A stretch of DNA of 64,000 nucleotides, from contig CAYQXV010000004.1 in assembly GCA_964421675.1 (NCBI GenBank), positions 42,713 to 106,712 of the forward strand, read 5' to 3'. Positions 9,039-16,857 of this stretch are shown here, piece after piece. The DNA is from CALLPQ01 sp964421675 (GTDB lineage Bacteria > Pseudomonadota > Alphaproteobacteria > Caulobacterales > Parvularculaceae). Both the position numbers and the translations under genes were made by a program. Every line of letters begins with the position of its first letter. Positions within the stretch are counted from its first letter, which is position 1. The notes beneath the pieces were generated by a model, which saw only the letters and a list, made by a program, of their open reading frames with translations, was not told where the DNA came from and ran no database searches.

Positions 9039-9326
9039 ATGACAATGCGCGAGACAATCGAGCAAAAACTGCGTGAGGCTTTAGCCCCGGTATTCCTTGA
9101 AGTGAAGGATGACTCGCACCTGCATGTAGGCCATGCCGGCGCCAGAGAGGGCGGAGAATCACATTTTAGTGTTTTTATCGTCAGCGCGCTTTTTGAAGGT
9201 CAATCGCGTGTGATGCGCCAGCGTTCCGTCAATGCAGCCTTAAAAGATGAGCTTGCGATTCAGGTTCACGCCCTTGCCATGAAAACCATTGCGCCGTCAG
9301 AATATGACGACAAGGCAGAAAAATAG
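9039..9326 (+). CDS. bolA: BolA family protein
   Basis: A 95-residue BolA-fold protein: MRETIEQKLREALAPVFLEV, then HLHVGHAGAREGGESHFSV with the conserved histidines, and RHR-like loop residues in RQRSVNAALKDEL, ending with IHALAMKT-type helix (VHALAMKTIAP). BolA proteins pair with monothiol glutaredoxins in iron-sulphur trafficking. The ATG at 9039 has AAGGA about 12 bases upstream; an ATG at 9003 in frame would add residues unlike the family. Divergent from the J-domain gene and 3 bases before the rhomboid gene. Confidence 0.9.
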   Translation: MTMRETIEQKLREALAPVFLEVKDDSHLHVGHAGAREGGESHFSVFIVSALFEGQSRVMRQRSVNAALKDELAIQVHALAMKTIAPSEYDDKAEK

Positions 9327-9329
9327 GTC

Positions 9330-9923
9330 ATGGATTTAGCATTAGCACCGGTGACCTATGCGATGATCGTCGCTAACATCATCGCCAGTTCATGGGCATT
9401 CTTTTTTGATCGCAATTTTACCGGCCAGTTTGCATTTAATGTGGGCGCAATCGCGCGTCATAAACAACATTACAGAGTGTTCACCTCGTCCTTCCTGCAC
9501 AATGATCCGATCCACCTGACATTTAATATGGTGGCGCTGTTTTCATTTGGACCGCTGGTCGAAGCGGTTTTAGGGCGCACGGGATTTTTCGTTGTCTATT
9601 TCGGCGCGATATTATCGAGCGGTATTTTGTCATTTTTCGTCAATCGCCGAAATGATCAATATACCAGTGTCGGTGCATCCGATGCGGTTTCCGGGGTTAT
9701 CTTTGCCGGTATCTTAATATCACCATTTGATGAGTTGTTCATTTTCCCGATTCCCTTTGCGATCCCTGCCTGGGGCTTTGGGTTTTTATTCCTTGGAATT
9801 TCAACTTTGTTGATGGGCGCGGAAAATCGCCGCATTGCCCATGAGGGCCATCTTGGCGGCGCGCTGGCGGGCATCGCATTAACCGCGCTTATGCTTCCAA
9901 CATTAGTGACGGGATGGTTTTAA
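9330..9923 (+). CDS. Rhomboid family intramembrane serine protease
   Basis: A 197-residue, six-helix rhomboid protease. Diagnostic residues are in order: HNDPIHLTFNM (57-67) with the oxyanion-hole asparagine, GASDAVSG (115-122) with the nucleophile Ser117, and HEGHLGGALAG (171-181) with catalytic His174. The residue after the catalytic Ser is Asp rather than the usual Gly (GASD versus GASG), a minor variation. It starts 3 bases after bolA, so the two are likely cotranscribed. Substrates unknown. Confidence 0.9.
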   Translation: MDLALAPVTYAMIVANIIASSWAFFFDRNFTGQFAFNVGAIARHKQHYRVFTSSFLHNDPIHLTFNMVALFSFGPLVEAVLGRTGFFVVYFGAILSSGILSFFVNRRNDQYTSVGASDAVSGVIFAGILISPFDELFIFPIPFAIPAWGFGFLFLGISTLLMGAENRRIAHEGHLGGALAGIALTALMLPTLVTGWF

Positions 9924-10391
9924 CCAAAACGCACTTTAATCAACCATTGCTTTAACCAAAAAAGCGGAACCGAAAATACAAAGAAGGGCAGCTTTGTATC
10001 TCCGATTCCGCCCGGTGTGGCGTCTGATCTGTCAGGGCTAAATCGATCAGACGTTGCTCACCCCCACGCCGGTATTTGATGATTTAAAAATGGCCTCTAA
10101 TAAAGGCGGAGATTGGGCTGGTCTGTGCCGCCATAAGGGCATTGTTGGGGTATCAATTGGGCTGAATGCATTGTCCCTGTCTCCACAACTCAAAATTGAA
10201 AAACGGTCAACAGGCCTCAACGATAAGAGTTTCTCGTTAACACTTGATGGGATGACTAACAAAGATCGCTAATTGCACGCATTAAATCTTTGTAGGGATT
10301 AGTTTGATTGGCGATGTATGTGAACCGCAGCCCATAGCAGGCGCGGGCAAGGATTCTAATCCGAACCACAAATGCACTTATCGCTTATGGC
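9924..10391. other. Gene-free stretch with two long inverted repeats
   Basis: No open frame here has a convincing start or family resemblance. It contains an imperfect 20-bp inverted repeat (9964-9983 with 9992-10011, 8-base loop) flanked on its left by a run of six A, so on the minus strand it would be a hairpin followed by T residues, and a perfect 9-bp inverted repeat (10021-10029 with 10045-10053). These may be terminators or part of an uncharacterised small RNA. Beyond 10060 I see nothing recognisable. Confidence 0.5.
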
Positions 10392-10568
10392 TCATTCCGA
10401 TGGGATGCAGCGATGTTGGCGGGTTTTATTTGCGGTATAGACACGGTCCGGTTCAAAGCCTTCAGGACACGCCTTGGCGTCATCGCCAAAAAGTGCGCCA
10501 TTAGCAAAAACGGCTAACCCCATAAGGGCAAGGATAATCAAAAATATGGGTAGTCTTTTGCCCTTCAT
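10392..10568 (-). CDS. Small single-pass membrane or secreted protein
   Basis: A 58-residue protein: MKGKR, a hydrophobic helix (about residues 6-26), then a short polar tail with two cysteines (KACPEGFEPDR and QHRCIP). The ATG at 10566-10568 has GAGGA directly upstream at good spacing, better than the in-frame GTG four codons earlier. No family recognised. The two cysteines after the membrane segment suggest a periplasmic disulphide (inference). Confidence 0.55.
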   Translation of the reverse strand: MKGKRLPIFLIILALMGLAVFANGALFGDDAKACPEGFEPDRVYTANKTRQHRCIPSE

Positions 10569-10752
10569 GGTTTTCCTCACTGTGCGCTTAAAGACTCTCG
10601 GATAAGCGATATCCGCAAAATTTGCAATTATGCTGTCAATCAGTCTGAAGCTCGCAATTGTAGTGCATTAACAGGGGGCCGATCCCTCAGATCAATTGAT
10701 CCCAATGCAAAACTTCGCTAGGGCTGATAGAGATGAATGAGAGGCATAGACA

Positions 10753-11730
10753 ATGAGTAAATTGGCAGTTGTGATTGGCGGGTCGGGCTTTGTTGGTCGA
10801 CATGTTGTGCGTGAGCTGGCCAAACGCGGTTGGCGCGTGCGGGTAGGGGTGCGCCGTCCCCATCTGGCTATGCATTTAAAGCCCATGGGGGTCGTCGGTC
10901 AGGTCCAGCTGGCGCAAGTCAATGTGCGCCACCAACCCTCCTTGCGCGAGGCCATGCGCGGGGCTGATGCGGTTGTCAATCTGGCGGGCATCTTGTTCCA
11001 GACCGGCAAGCAGCGATTTTCAGCAATCCAAGCGGCCGGTGCGGCCAACATTGCCGAAGCTGCACGCGATGAAGGCATCACGAATTTCATCCAGGTTTCT
11101 GCAATTGGCGCCGACGCTGAAAGCGATAGCCTTTATGCGCAATCCAAAGCCGAGGGCGAAGCGCTCGTCAAAGAGCGCATTCCCGGAGCGACCATTTTGC
11201 GCCCCTCTATCATTTTTGGCCCTGAAGATGATTTCTTCAATCGTTTTGCGGGCATTGCCAGCCTGTCGCCGCTTGCGCCGCTGCCGTTAATTGGCGGGGG
11301 TAAAACACAGTTCCAACCGGTTTATGTGGATGATGTCGCTGATGCGATCTGCGCAAGCTTAGAGCGCGGTCCCACAACCAAAGACCATTTCGAACTGGGC
11401 GGCCCGTCAATTTATACGTTCCGCGAATTGATGGAGTTGATGCTGCGCGAAACCGGCATGAAACGCGCGCTTATCCCGCTGCCATTCCCGATCGCCTCGA
11501 TTATGGGAATTGGCGGACAGATTTCGGGAATGCTTCCCTTTATCGATCCGTTCTTGACCAAGGATCAGGTAACGCTTTTAAAATCTGATAATGTGGTAAC
11601 GCTCGAAGATAGCGTTGGCACATTTAGCGATTTGGGTATTGTGCCAACATCTTTGGAAGCCATCTTACCAAGCTATATGGTGCGCTATCGCAAATATGGC
11701 CAATTTACCGAAGTTGGCGACACGGCCTAG
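10753..11730 (+). CDS. NDUFA9-like NAD(P)-binding Rossmann protein (complex I-associated family)
   Basis: A 325-residue atypical short-chain dehydrogenase of the complex-I NDUFA9 family common in alphaproteobacteria. The nucleotide-binding motif VIGGSGFVGRHVV (8-20) is followed by DAVVNLAGILF and the YAQSKAEGEALV segment holding the Tyr/Lys pair. The C-terminus FPIASIMGIGGQISG is typical of this group. Mitochondrial NDUFA9 is an accessory subunit of complex I that binds NADPH; the bacterial role is less clear. GAGAGG precedes the ATG. Convergent with sspB. Confidence 0.88.
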   Translation: MSKLAVVIGGSGFVGRHVVRELAKRGWRVRVGVRRPHLAMHLKPMGVVGQVQLAQVNVRHQPSLREAMRGADAVVNLAGILFQTGKQRFSAIQAAGAANIAEAARDEGITNFIQVSAIGADAESDSLYAQSKAEGEALVKERIPGATILRPSIIFGPEDDFFNRFAGIASLSPLAPLPLIGGGKTQFQPVYVDDVADAICASLERGPTTKDHFELGGPSIYTFRELMELMLRETGMKRALIPLPFPIASIMGIGGQISGMLPFIDPFLTKDQVTLLKSDNVVTLEDSVGTFSDLGIVPTSLEAILPSYMVRYRKYGQFTEVGDTA

Positions 11731-11765
11731 TCCGCATACGGCATAATCATTGTTGATTTGCGCGT

Positions 11766-12284
11766 TTACTTACGGCGAAACGCATCCAGACTGACAACAT
11801 CTGCCGAACCATCACTGTCCGCAGGTTTTTCGTCCCCATCGGAAACATCGCCGCCTGATTGCGGATTGTCGCCATCTTTAGGCGGCGAATTTGTTGCCGC
11901 CTCATGGGGCATCAATGTGGGATCAATATCTTCCTGGAACCGCAATCCGAATTTTGCACCGGGATCGGCAAAACTTGTCATCGCAGCAAACGGTATGACG
12001 AGGCGCGCTTCAATTTCCTTAAACCACAGTGACACCGAAAACCCTTCAGATGTCACTTCCAAGTCTTTAAACTGGTGATGAAGCACAATCGTCATGCGGG
12101 TAGGGTATGTTTCACGCAGATGAGCGGGAATATTGACGCCAGGGGCCGTGGTCAAAAATTCTATATAAAAATGGTGATCACCCGGGGTCGTCCCCAGCTC
12201 GGCTGTAATGTTCAGGACATCGTAAACAACGCGCCTCAAGGCTTCTTGCATCAAGCCGTCATAATCAAGTTCTATATCGCTCAC
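11766..12284 (-). CDS. sspB: SspB, ClpXP adaptor for ssrA-tagged proteins (alpha type)
   Basis: A 172-residue SspB-alpha. The conserved core runs from DYDGLMQEALRRVVYDVL through GDHHFYIEFLTTAPGVNIP to SLWFKEIEARLVIPFAAMTSFADPG. After an acidic, disordered linker the C-terminus reads DVVSLDAFRRK, matching the short ClpX-binding tail of alphaproteobacterial SspB. It tethers proteins carrying the tmRNA tag to ClpXP. It lies on the same strand as, and just downstream of, the tmRNA gene at 12782-13143, so tag-maker and tag-reader are neighbours, separated by a repeat array. Confidence 0.93.
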   Translation of the reverse strand: MSDIELDYDGLMQEALRRVVYDVLNITAELGTTPGDHHFYIEFLTTAPGVNIPAHLRETYPTRMTIVLHHQFKDLEVTSEGFSVSLWFKEIEARLVIPFAAMTSFADPGAKFGLRFQEDIDPTLMPHEAATNSPPKDGDNPQSGGDVSDGDEKPADSDGSADVVSLDAFRRK

Positions 12285-12427
12285 GGGAGTGGGGTGCCCT
12301 TCTGCTTGATGATTCTATGTGAAGTCGTATCGAAGCCTTGTCCTACCATATATTTTACGAGCGCGCCGCAAAAAGGATCACATCCTAACCGGTTGCCCGT
12401 TAATTCATACGCAAATTCGGGTAAAAA

Positions 12428-12807
12428 GGTGGGGGCTTGTGTTGCCAGGCACCCGCAAATCTAATTTTCGGGGGTGCTATGTTAAAAACCTACGTAGCTA
12501 AAACAATTGAAAATACGGGAAGAATGGTGGGGGCTTNNNNNNNNNNNNNNNNNNNNNNNNNNNNNNNNNNNNNNNNNNNNNNNNNNNNNNNNNNNNNNNN
12601 NNNNNNNNNNNNNNNNNNNNNNNNNNNNNNNNNNNNTTAAAAACCTACGTAGCTAAAACAATTGAAAATACGGGAAGAATGGTGGGGGCTTGTGTTGCCA
12701 GGCACCCGCAAATCTAATTTTCGGGGGTGCTATGTTAAAAACCTACGTAGCTAAAACAATTGAAAATACGGGAAGAATGGTGGGGGCTTCTGTTGCCAGG
12801 CACCCCC
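12428..12807. repeat. 98-bp tandem repeat array between sspB and ssrA
   Basis: The motif beginning GGTGGGGGCTT recurs at 12428, 12526, 12681 and 12779. The distance is exactly 98 bases on each side of the N run, and the full unit between motifs is the same in each visible copy. The right-most copy runs into the 3' hairpin of the tmRNA coding piece (12782-12807), differing from the array copies at one base in the loop (TCT versus TGT), after which it diverges. A decayed partial unit may extend left of 12428. The copy number is unknown because the array was not assembled through. Confidence 0.9.
12537..12636. other. Scaffold gap (100 N) inside the repeat array
   Basis: Exactly 100 N, the usual placeholder for a gap of unknown size. 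It falls inside the 98-bp repeat, whose identical copies would explain why short reads failed to close it. The true distance between flanks is likely a whole number of repeat units. Confidence 0.95.
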
Positions 12808-13143
12808 GGGGCCCCGCCTGATCTTAGGATGAGATCAGGACTTTAATTTTGCGAAATCGCTCAGCCGCTTAAGCAGCGAGAGCCATCTCTCCTTCAAAGT
12901 TGTCGTTTGCAACTATTCAAGGTCAGCCAAATAACGGAGGCAACCCGAGCGAAAACGTCGTCTTTACGCGTCCGTCGATCCTGTTTCGGCCCCGCCAAAA
13001 TTCCCCAATTTTTCGATGTCTTTTAAACAACGCCGCCACAATTGACGTGGCGAGAGGGACTTTGGTGGAGCCGCCGGGTACCGCCCCCGGGTCCGATCCG
13101 TTTATTACACGGGTCTTTTATCGCTATAGTCTGACAAGCAGAC
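12782..13143 (-). ncRNA. ssrA: tmRNA, circularly permuted two-piece type
   Basis: On the minus strand the acceptor piece comes first (about 13143 to 13063), ending in a T-arm (stem CCGGG/CCCGG, seven-base loop), then CGGCTCC and an encoded ACCA. A linker (about 13062-12994) follows, then the coding piece starting GGGGCCG at 12993. GGGGCCG pairs with CGGCTCC over seven bases with a G-U at the third pair, the alanine identity element. The piece continues with a pseudoknot-like GGTTGCC/GGCTGACC segment and the tag frame at 12910-12869. Hairpins at 12817-12839 and 12782-12807 follow. This order is that of alphaproteobacterial permuted tmRNA, cut into two chains. Outer ends are approximate. Confidence 0.95.
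12869..12910 (-). other. tmRNA proteolysis-tag reading frame
   Basis: Starting from a GCA resume codon in the context AGTTGCAAACGAC, the frame encodes ANDNFEGEMALAA followed by TAA. The AND start and ALAA end are standard tmRNA tag features recognised by SspB and ClpX respectively. The central GEM is a lineage-specific variation. Confidence 0.95.
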
Positions 13144-13147
13144 AGCT

Positions 13148-13177
13148 ATAATGTAATGCGAAAATGTAAATTTGCAA
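13148..13177 (-). promoter_or_regulatory. Likely sigma-70 promoter of ssrA
   Basis: On the minus strand TTGCAA (13177-13172) and CATTAT (13153-13148) are separated by 18 bases, resembling -35 and -10 elements, and would start transcription close to the 5' end of the acceptor piece near 13143. Inferred from position and partial consensus match. Confidence 0.5.
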
Positions 13178-13380
13178 TGAGCATGATGTTTTAGCAGCTC
13201 GGATCGATCAGCCGTGCCCGCCGCGTTCCTTGCCGCTTGCCCTATTGTCAGTGATTTACTACCAAAACCGTGCTATCACGCTAAGTACCTTACAAAATTC
13301 GATTGTATAGGCTATTCAGCGTATGGTTTGATCTGAACCGTTTCAAGGAAAACCCGTCGCGTGAAAGGAACGGGGACATT

Positions 13381-13671
13381 ATGGACCCTAAAGATTTTAA
13401 AGCTTGGCGGCGAACGCTAAAACTGTCCCAAAAAGACGCAGCGCATGCCCTTGGGCTAAAGCGCCGGATGATTCAATATTACGAAAAAGGCGAGCGCGAT
13501 GGGTCAACCGTGATTATTCCGCTCTCCGTACGCTTGGCATGTTATGCAATCAGTGTCGGCGTGCTCGATTATAATGGCCCGAATAGAAAGCTGCCCAATG
13601 GTGAGGCTTTGCAAAAAGGATCAGAGGGCAAATCCAAACATTCAAAACACAAGAAAATGGAAAACGCCTGA
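13381..13671 (+). CDS. Xre/Cro-type helix-turn-helix protein
   Basis: A 96-residue DNA-binding protein: FKAWRRTLKLSQKDAAHALGLKRRMIQYYEKGER (about 6-39) is a textbook HTH_3/Xre domain, followed by a helix (RLACYAISVG) and a lysine-rich tail. The ATG has AAGGAACGGGGAC just upstream; an in-frame TTG further upstream is not supported. It is divergent from ssrA. A single small HTH gene can be a housekeeping regulator or an element remnant; nothing mobile is adjacent. Confidence 0.82.
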   Translation: MDPKDFKAWRRTLKLSQKDAAHALGLKRRMIQYYEKGERDGSTVIIPLSVRLACYAISVGVLDYNGPNRKLPNGEALQKGSEGKSKHSKHKKMENA

Positions 13672-13693
13672 CCGCAAGCGTCTCACTTGGCGA

Positions 13694-14164
13694 TTACATT
13701 GACTTTGCGTTTGGCAAAACGGTTCTTCTTTCAACTTCCCGCAAGGTAAAGCTGGATTCAACAGTTGCGATATTTGGCATGCGCAACATTGTTTCCGACA
13801 AGAAGGTTTCATAAGCCGCAAGGCTTGGAATGACGACCCGTAGGAAATAGTCGAATTTGCCGGTCACCAGATAACATTCCATCACCTCGGAGCGCTCTTG
13901 AATGGAGGCCTCAAATTCTCGCAGCGTATTATCATCTTCGCGCTCAAGCTTGACGAGAATAATAACTGTAACATTGAGACCCAGCTTTTCCCGATCGACT
14001 TCGGTATGGTAGCCTCTGATAATTCCATCGGACTCAAGTCTGCGCAAACGCCTAAGGCAAGGGGTCGGCGATAATCCGACTTTATCGGCAAGATCGGCAT
14101 TCGTAATTCGAGCATTTTCTTGCAAATGACGAAGGATTTTGTGATCGATATGGTCAAGCTTCAT
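13694..14164 (-). CDS. Lrp/AsnC family transcriptional regulator
   Basis: A 156-residue Lrp-type regulator: N-terminal winged HTH (LDHIDHKILRHLQENARITN, then ADLADKVGLSPTPCLRRLRRL) and a C-terminal RAM ligand-binding domain (MECYLVTGKFDYFLRVVIP). The ATG at 14164 has AAGGTG upstream. It is divergent from the leucine-dehydrogenase-like gene across an AT-rich 177-bp region with a perfect inverted repeat, so it probably controls that gene in response to a branched-chain amino acid (inference). Convergent with the Xre gene. Confidence 0.93.
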   Translation of the reverse strand: MKLDHIDHKILRHLQENARITNADLADKVGLSPTPCLRRLRRLESDGIIRGYHTEVDREKLGLNVTVIILVKLEREDDNTLREFEASIQERSEVMECYLVTGKFDYFLRVVIPSLAAYETFLSETMLRMPNIATVESSFTLREVERRTVLPNAKSM

Positions 14165-14239
14165 GCAACGCACCTTAGAATCGTCTTCATTAATTGGAGT
14201 TATATGCTAAAATTTATAAAAATTCCAAGTAAATTTGAC

Positions 14240-14261
14240 CGAAAATCTCTTACGATTTTCG
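14240..14261. promoter_or_regulatory. Perfect inverted repeat, candidate Lrp operator
   Basis: CGAAAATC, six bases, GATTTTCG: a perfect 8-bp dyad in the intergenic region between the divergent lrp-type gene and the dehydrogenase gene. A weaker dyad is at 14279-14293. Lrp proteins bind AT-rich imperfect palindromes, so this is a plausible operator; a small hairpin is the alternative. Confidence 0.5.
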
Positions 14262-14341
14262 CTAATATACAAAAATTCTCGCTCAATCGAGCGAATCTGT
14301 CCTCATAAAAATTCCAAACCACCACGGGAGTGACGAACATC

Positions 14342-15391
14342 ATGCAACTTGAAGAGTTAGACGTTGAAGGCTGGCACCGTGTTGTTCGTGTTAGCGATCA
14401 ATCCTCAGGGTTGAATGCCGTCATATCTGTGCATGATATTTCTGTTGGGCCTGGATGCGGGGGGTGCCGAATTTTTCCTTACGCAGATTTTGAGTCCGGG
14501 CTGGCAGATGCAAACCGCTTATCGCAGGGCATGACCTATAAAAATGCTCTGGCCGGGATCCCGTTTGGCGGCGGCAAGGCGGTTATTTATGCCGATACCC
14601 GCAAAAACAAAACGCCTGAGATGTTGCTGGCGTTCGGCAAAGCTGTTCATGCGCTCGATGGTCTCTATTACACCGCCGAAGATAGCGGCATGACCGAAGA
14701 TGATATTATTGCGGTAAGCTCGCAAACCCCGTTTGCTGCCGGAACCGCAAAGGCCGGGCAGGGCGGCAATCCTGCACCGTTCACCGCGCGGGGCGTGTGG
14801 CGCGGCATTCATGCTGCGGCAAGGCATAAATTTGGTTCCGATGATTTGCGCGGCCGAAAAATCACCATCGTTGGCGTCGGCGCTGTGGGGATGGAGCTTG
14901 CGCGTCTGTTACACGAAGACGGCGCGGAATTGACAGTTGCTGATGTTCATCAACCTTACTTGGATGAAGCTGCATCGCGGTTTGGTGCCAAAATTGTCGC
15001 TCCGGAAGCAGCGGCTGGTATTTCCTGCGATATCTTTTCGCCATGTGCCCTTGGGCAAGCAATCAATGAGACAACCATCAACCAGCTGGATACCGCAATC
15101 GTTGCAGGTGCTGCGAACAATCAACTGGCGCGCCCTGAATATGATCAAGAATTATTAGATCGCGGTATTTTATATGCGCCGGACTATGTCATTAATGCTG
15201 CGGGCGTTATCAGTGTCGGTTTAGAGATTTTAAAAACCTGGTCTACCGACGAGATGAATACCAGAATTGATGCAATCGGAACGACTTTGGGTACAGTTTT
15301 CGAAAATGCATCAACCAACAATGCTCCAACCGGGCAGGTTGCCAATAGCATGGCCGAGGCCATCATTAAGCGCGGCACGTTTACTGCCTAA
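14342..15391 (+). CDS. Leucine dehydrogenase-like (Glu/Leu/Phe/Val dehydrogenase family)
   Basis: A 349-residue NAD-dependent amino-acid dehydrogenase that oxidatively deaminates branched-chain amino acids to 2-oxo acids. GMTYKNALAGIPFGGGKAVI (63-82) contains the substrate-binding Lys67 and catalytic Lys79; the Rossmann motif is ITIVGVGAVGMELARLL. The length fits leucine dehydrogenase rather than the longer glutamate dehydrogenases. ATG at 14342 is chosen over the in-frame GTG at 14330 because GGGAG lies upstream of the ATG at usable distance. The next gene is a thiolase, consistent with a degradation unit under the divergent Lrp-type regulator. Confidence 0.9.
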   Translation: MQLEELDVEGWHRVVRVSDQSSGLNAVISVHDISVGPGCGGCRIFPYADFESGLADANRLSQGMTYKNALAGIPFGGGKAVIYADTRKNKTPEMLLAFGKAVHALDGLYYTAEDSGMTEDDIIAVSSQTPFAAGTAKAGQGGNPAPFTARGVWRGIHAAARHKFGSDDLRGRKITIVGVGAVGMELARLLHEDGAELTVADVHQPYLDEAASRFGAKIVAPEAAAGISCDIFSPCALGQAINETTINQLDTAIVAGAANNQLARPEYDQELLDRGILYAPDYVINAAGVISVGLEILKTWSTDEMNTRIDAIGTTLGTVFENASTNNAPTGQVANSMAEAIIKRGTFTA

Positions 15392-15409
15392 AGCTGAAAG
15401 AAATTTATT

Positions 15410-16612
15410 ATGCCGAATACGAACAATAATGATGTTGTGATCGCCTCTATGGCACGCACGCCCATTGGCAATTTTCAAGGCGCTTATGCAGGCGTTGCCG
15501 CAACACAATTGGGCAGCAACGCAATTTCGGCATCCCTTAGCCGCGCTGGCATTGAGCCGGACTCAGATGCGATTGATGAAGTGATGATGGGCTGCGTTCT
15601 ACCAGCCGGACTTGGCCAGGCACCAGCACGCCAAGCCGCCCTCGGCGCCGGCATATCTCAAGGGACGGGCTGTATCACGCTGAACAAAGTATGTGGTTCT
15701 GGAATGAAGACAGTCATGCTCGCGCGCGACTCAATTGCGGCTGGCACCAATAAAGTGGTTGTCGCAGGCGGCATGGAGTCGATGACCCGCGCGCCGCATA
15801 TTTTGCCGAGCGGCAGAGCGGGACTACGGTTTGGCCATGGTCAGGTTCTTGATCATATGGCGTTTGATGGCTTGGAAGATGCTTATCAAAGCGGCACTGC
15901 CATGGGTGTGTTTGCGGAAAAATGTGCTCGTGAGTGGCAATTTTCACGCGAAGAGCAAGACGCCTATTCGGTACGATCGGTAGAACGCGCGCAAGCGGCA
16001 ATCCGTGATGGAAATTTTGCCGATGAAATTATCCCCGTAGAGGTAAAGAGCCGCAAAGGCACGGTGACAGTAAGCGATGACGAAAAACCGGGCCTTGTGA
16101 ATGCAGAAAAAATTGCGCAATTGCGTCCCGCATTTGAAAAAGACGGCACGGTCACTGCTGGCAACGCATCCGCAATTTCAGATGGTGCTGCTGCCATGGT
16201 GTTGATGGGCGCGCAAGAAGCTGAGCGCAGATCCATTTCACCAATTGCTCGAATTGTCGGACACACAACACACGCTCAAGCACCGGAATGGTTTACCACC
16301 GCGCCCGTTGCTTCGATCAAAAATCTTGTAGAAAAAGTCGGCTGGAAGCTTAGCGATGTTGATTTGTTTGAGATCAATGAAGCTTTCGCCGTTGTCCCCA
16401 TGGCCGCTATGCGCGAACTCGATTTACCCGCCGAAAAGGTAAACATTCATGGCGGTGCCATTGCCCTTGGACATCCTATCGGCGCATCAGGCGCGCGTAT
16501 TATGGTAACGCTGTTAAATGCGCTGAAACAAACGGGCGGCACCAAAGGCATTGCAAGCTTGTGCATTGGCGGCGGTGAAGCGACGTCAATCGCGGTTGAG
16601 CTGATCAGCTAA
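15410..16612 (+). CDS. Acetyl-CoA C-acyltransferase (thiolase)
   Basis: A 400-residue thiolase. The nucleophile is Cys95 in NKVCGSGMK; the other active-site blocks are NEAFAVVPMAAM, GHPIGASGARIMVTLL with the base histidine, and the C-terminal CIGGGEATSI with the second cysteine. It joins two acetyl-CoA or cleaves acetoacetyl-CoA. It begins 18 bases after the leucine-dehydrogenase-like gene, so acetoacetyl-CoA cleavage at the end of leucine breakdown is a natural role; PHB synthesis is an alternative. Confidence 0.92.
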   Translation: MPNTNNNDVVIASMARTPIGNFQGAYAGVAATQLGSNAISASLSRAGIEPDSDAIDEVMMGCVLPAGLGQAPARQAALGAGISQGTGCITLNKVCGSGMKTVMLARDSIAAGTNKVVVAGGMESMTRAPHILPSGRAGLRFGHGQVLDHMAFDGLEDAYQSGTAMGVFAEKCAREWQFSREEQDAYSVRSVERAQAAIRDGNFADEIIPVEVKSRKGTVTVSDDEKPGLVNAEKIAQLRPAFEKDGTVTAGNASAISDGAAAMVLMGAQEAERRSISPIARIVGHTTHAQAPEWFTTAPVASIKNLVEKVGWKLSDVDLFEINEAFAVVPMAAMRELDLPAEKVNIHGGAIALGHPIGASGARIMVTLLNALKQTGGTKGIASLCIGGGEATSIAVELIS

Positions 16613-16705
16613 CCCGGTACCCTCGCGCAAGCGTGAACACATTTCTTTTTACGGCCATGATTTTGTCTCCATCACACCATGGAACAATCCCAAAGCAGTA
16701 TTCGC

Positions 16706-16729
16706 CCTGAAATCAGACCCGGTTTCAGG
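16706..16729. terminator. Inverted repeat downstream of thiolase
   Basis: A perfect 7-bp stem (CCTGAAA/TTTCAGG) with a 10-base loop in the 245-bp gap after the thiolase gene. There is no T run, so a role as a terminator is only possible. The rest of the gap shows nothing apart from the AGGAG ribosome site of the next gene. Confidence 0.3.
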
Positions 16730-16857
16730 CAGGGCAAACTTTACCATAGTTTAAGCTGCTTATTTTATCGGCTTGGGTGAGCGTTGCCATGAAGCTGAGC
16801 GAACTTTTATCGCATGATCAGTGATGATTTGGATTTGCAGATGGACAGGAGCACCAC

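Noticed and set aside
10047..10272. Overlapping ORFs of about 70 codons on both strands
   Set aside because: Both would use TTG without a ribosome site and show no family resemblance; left as gene-free.
12428..12807. CRISPR array
   Set aside because: The whole 98-bp unit is repeated, so there are no unique spacers, and no cas genes are present.
12900..13151. Open reading frame on the plus strand
   Set aside because: It is antisense to the tmRNA gene and spans its linker and both RNA pieces; the RNA structure explains the sequence.
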